From: Muribaculaceae bacterium | GTDB taxonomy: Bacteria > Bacteroidota > Bacteroidia > Bacteroidales > Muribaculaceae | NCBI GenBank assembly: GCA_009775365.1 | Contig: VSPM01000116.1 | Coordinates: 1-5,394, forward strand | Direction of reading: 5' to 3' | DNA length: 5,394 nucleotides | Shown: in pieces, positions 4,982 to 5,394 of the stretch | Layout of the letters: the number at the start of each line of letters is the position of its first letter | How positions within the stretch are numbered: position 1 is the first letter of the stretch | Notes under the pieces: model-generated | Told to the model about the DNA's origin: nothing | Seen by the model: only the letters and a program-made list of their open reading frames with translations | The model's database searches: none | Made by a program: the position numbers and the translations under genes

Positions 4982-5319
4982 TTAAACTCCGGTGCGTCGT
5001 CGAGCATATCACTTACCAGAATGAAAAAAAACGGCTGGTTGGTGATGAAAGTCAAGGTCAAGGGATATGACAATCTCGTGACCCTGACCGGTTCGTTGCT
5101 TGACGTACCAGTGGGTAGTGTGCTTCTCGTTGACGGTGACTGGCGTGTTGACCCTAAATATGGTCAGCAGTTTGTGGCTCAGTCTTGGACGGAGGTAATC
5201 TCAATATCGAACTGCAAAACGCCCTCAATCCGACGGGTTCGTCATTGGCTCGTGGCGGCTACACTTTCCGTCAGGGCGACAAGGTGATGCAGATTCGCAA
5301 TAACTATGACAAGAACGTA
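4978..5319 (+). pseudogene. recD2: recD2 (RecD-like DNA helicase) remnant: frameshifted, deleted, truncated
   Basis: RecD2 is an SF1 5'-3' DNA helicase, about 740 aa in Bacteroidetes. The real start is ATG 4978 (ATGA overlap with the previous gene), giving MIKLRCVVEHITYQNE. An A8 tract at 5024-5031 then shifts the frame: with seven A the sequence would read on as NEKNGW into VMKVKVKGYDNLVTLTGSLL and DWRVDPKYGQQFVAQSWTE, the N-terminal OB-like region. As it stands, translation from 4978 stops at 5068-5070 after 30 codons. At about 5185-5196 the sequence jumps, in another frame, to NLNIELQNALNPTG and FRQGDKVMQIRNNYDKNV, a late C-terminal RecD2 block normally followed by FNGDIG. The Walker A motif and most of the motor are missing. 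At about 5320 the similarity ends at a probable insertion sequence. An ATG at 5021 opens an 88-codon frame to 5287 that is only a by-product of these lesions. Confidence 0.85.
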
Positions 5320-5394
5320 TGTCTAGTCCGGAAAAGTGTTGACCGTCAGATTCAACATTTTTTAGTAAAATGTGTGAAGAAAACAAAAAATTCT
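5320..5394 (+). mobile_element. Probable insertion sequence left end, IS3-like (partial)
   Basis: RecD2 similarity stops after ...NNYDKNV at 5319. The following DNA starts TGTCTAGTCCGGAAAAGTGTTGAC, resembling in layout the terminal repeats of IS3-family elements (TG, a short C-rich block, A-run, GTT-GAC). A short leader and an ATG at 5370 follow, the spacing expected for a transposase gene. The other end and any target duplication are outside the window. A different IS family, or an unrelated rearrangement, is possible. Confidence 0.42.
5370..5394 (+). CDS. Possible transposase start (first 8 codons, runs off right edge)
   Basis: ATG at 5370 opens MCEENKKF, 50 bp inside the proposed IS end. 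A short charged, Lys-rich N-terminus is usual for the OrfA helix-turn-helix protein of IS3-type elements. Eight codons cannot prove a family; the call rests on position within the putative element. Confidence 0.25.

Noticed and set aside
5021..5287. 88-codon frame starting MKKNGW as an intact small gene
   Set aside because: Its first ATG is inside a normal RecD2 codon context in another frame, and its last about 25 residues are out-of-frame translation of the RecD2 C-terminal block. It is a pseudogene by-product.
1..5394. CRISPR array, tRNA, rRNA or replication origin
   Set aside because: No regularly spaced repeats, no cloverleaf-like sequence and no origin-type repeat cluster were seen on either strand by eye.

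Overview
The window looks like chromosomal DNA from a gut-type Bacteroidales bacterium (Muribaculaceae/Bacteroides-like). The reasons are: a Bacteroidetes-type HU protein with the beta-arm motif RNISKNTT, promoters fitting the Bacteroidetes TAnnTTTG (-7) pattern, starts without convincing Shine-Dalgarno sequences, and protein families common in that order. The lineage is an inference from sequence style, not a database result.

Left half (1-2685), minus strand. Reading in the direction of transcription: an HxlR-type regulator (2685-2335); a VOC/glyoxalase-fold protein 5 bp later (2329-1925); after 64 bp with a candidate promoter, a GNAT acetyltransferase (1860-1312) that overlaps by 4 bp an atypical uracil-DNA-glycosylase-superfamily protein (1315-716); then a GrpB/UPF0157 protein (674-129); and finally the first 22 codons of an unknown gene (67 to beyond the left edge). 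A perfect 16-bp palindrome covers the stop codon of the UDG-like gene.

Middle (2686-3763). A divergent intergenic region holds a 17-bp dyad flanked by GGTAAG repeats, a candidate HxlR operator, next to a recognisable Bacteroidetes promoter. The promoter drives a COG1032-like radical SAM protein (start reassigned to 2821), which is followed by a clear intrinsic terminator.

Right part (3764-5394), plus strand. A tightly packed five-gene operon begins with an HU variant carrying a 25-residue internal insertion. It continues with a two-TM protein of 76 aa, a very acidic 49-aa protein with no Lys or Arg, a four-TM protein of 137 aa, and recD2. The junctions are 0 nt, 1-nt overlap (TGATG), 3 nt and 4-nt overlap (ATGA), so translation is probably coupled throughout. 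The recD2 gene is wrecked. It starts at 4978, is frameshifted at an A8 tract, has lost most of its helicase core by an internal deletion (the OB region is joined directly to a late C-terminal motif), and is then cut by what looks like the left end of an insertion sequence (about 5320 to the window edge) with a possible transposase start at 5370.

The most interesting unexplained unit is the operon made of the HU variant, the small membrane proteins and the acidic protein, ahead of a dead RecD2 helicase. Its function is unknown; a nucleoid- or DNA-associated role is only a hypothesis.
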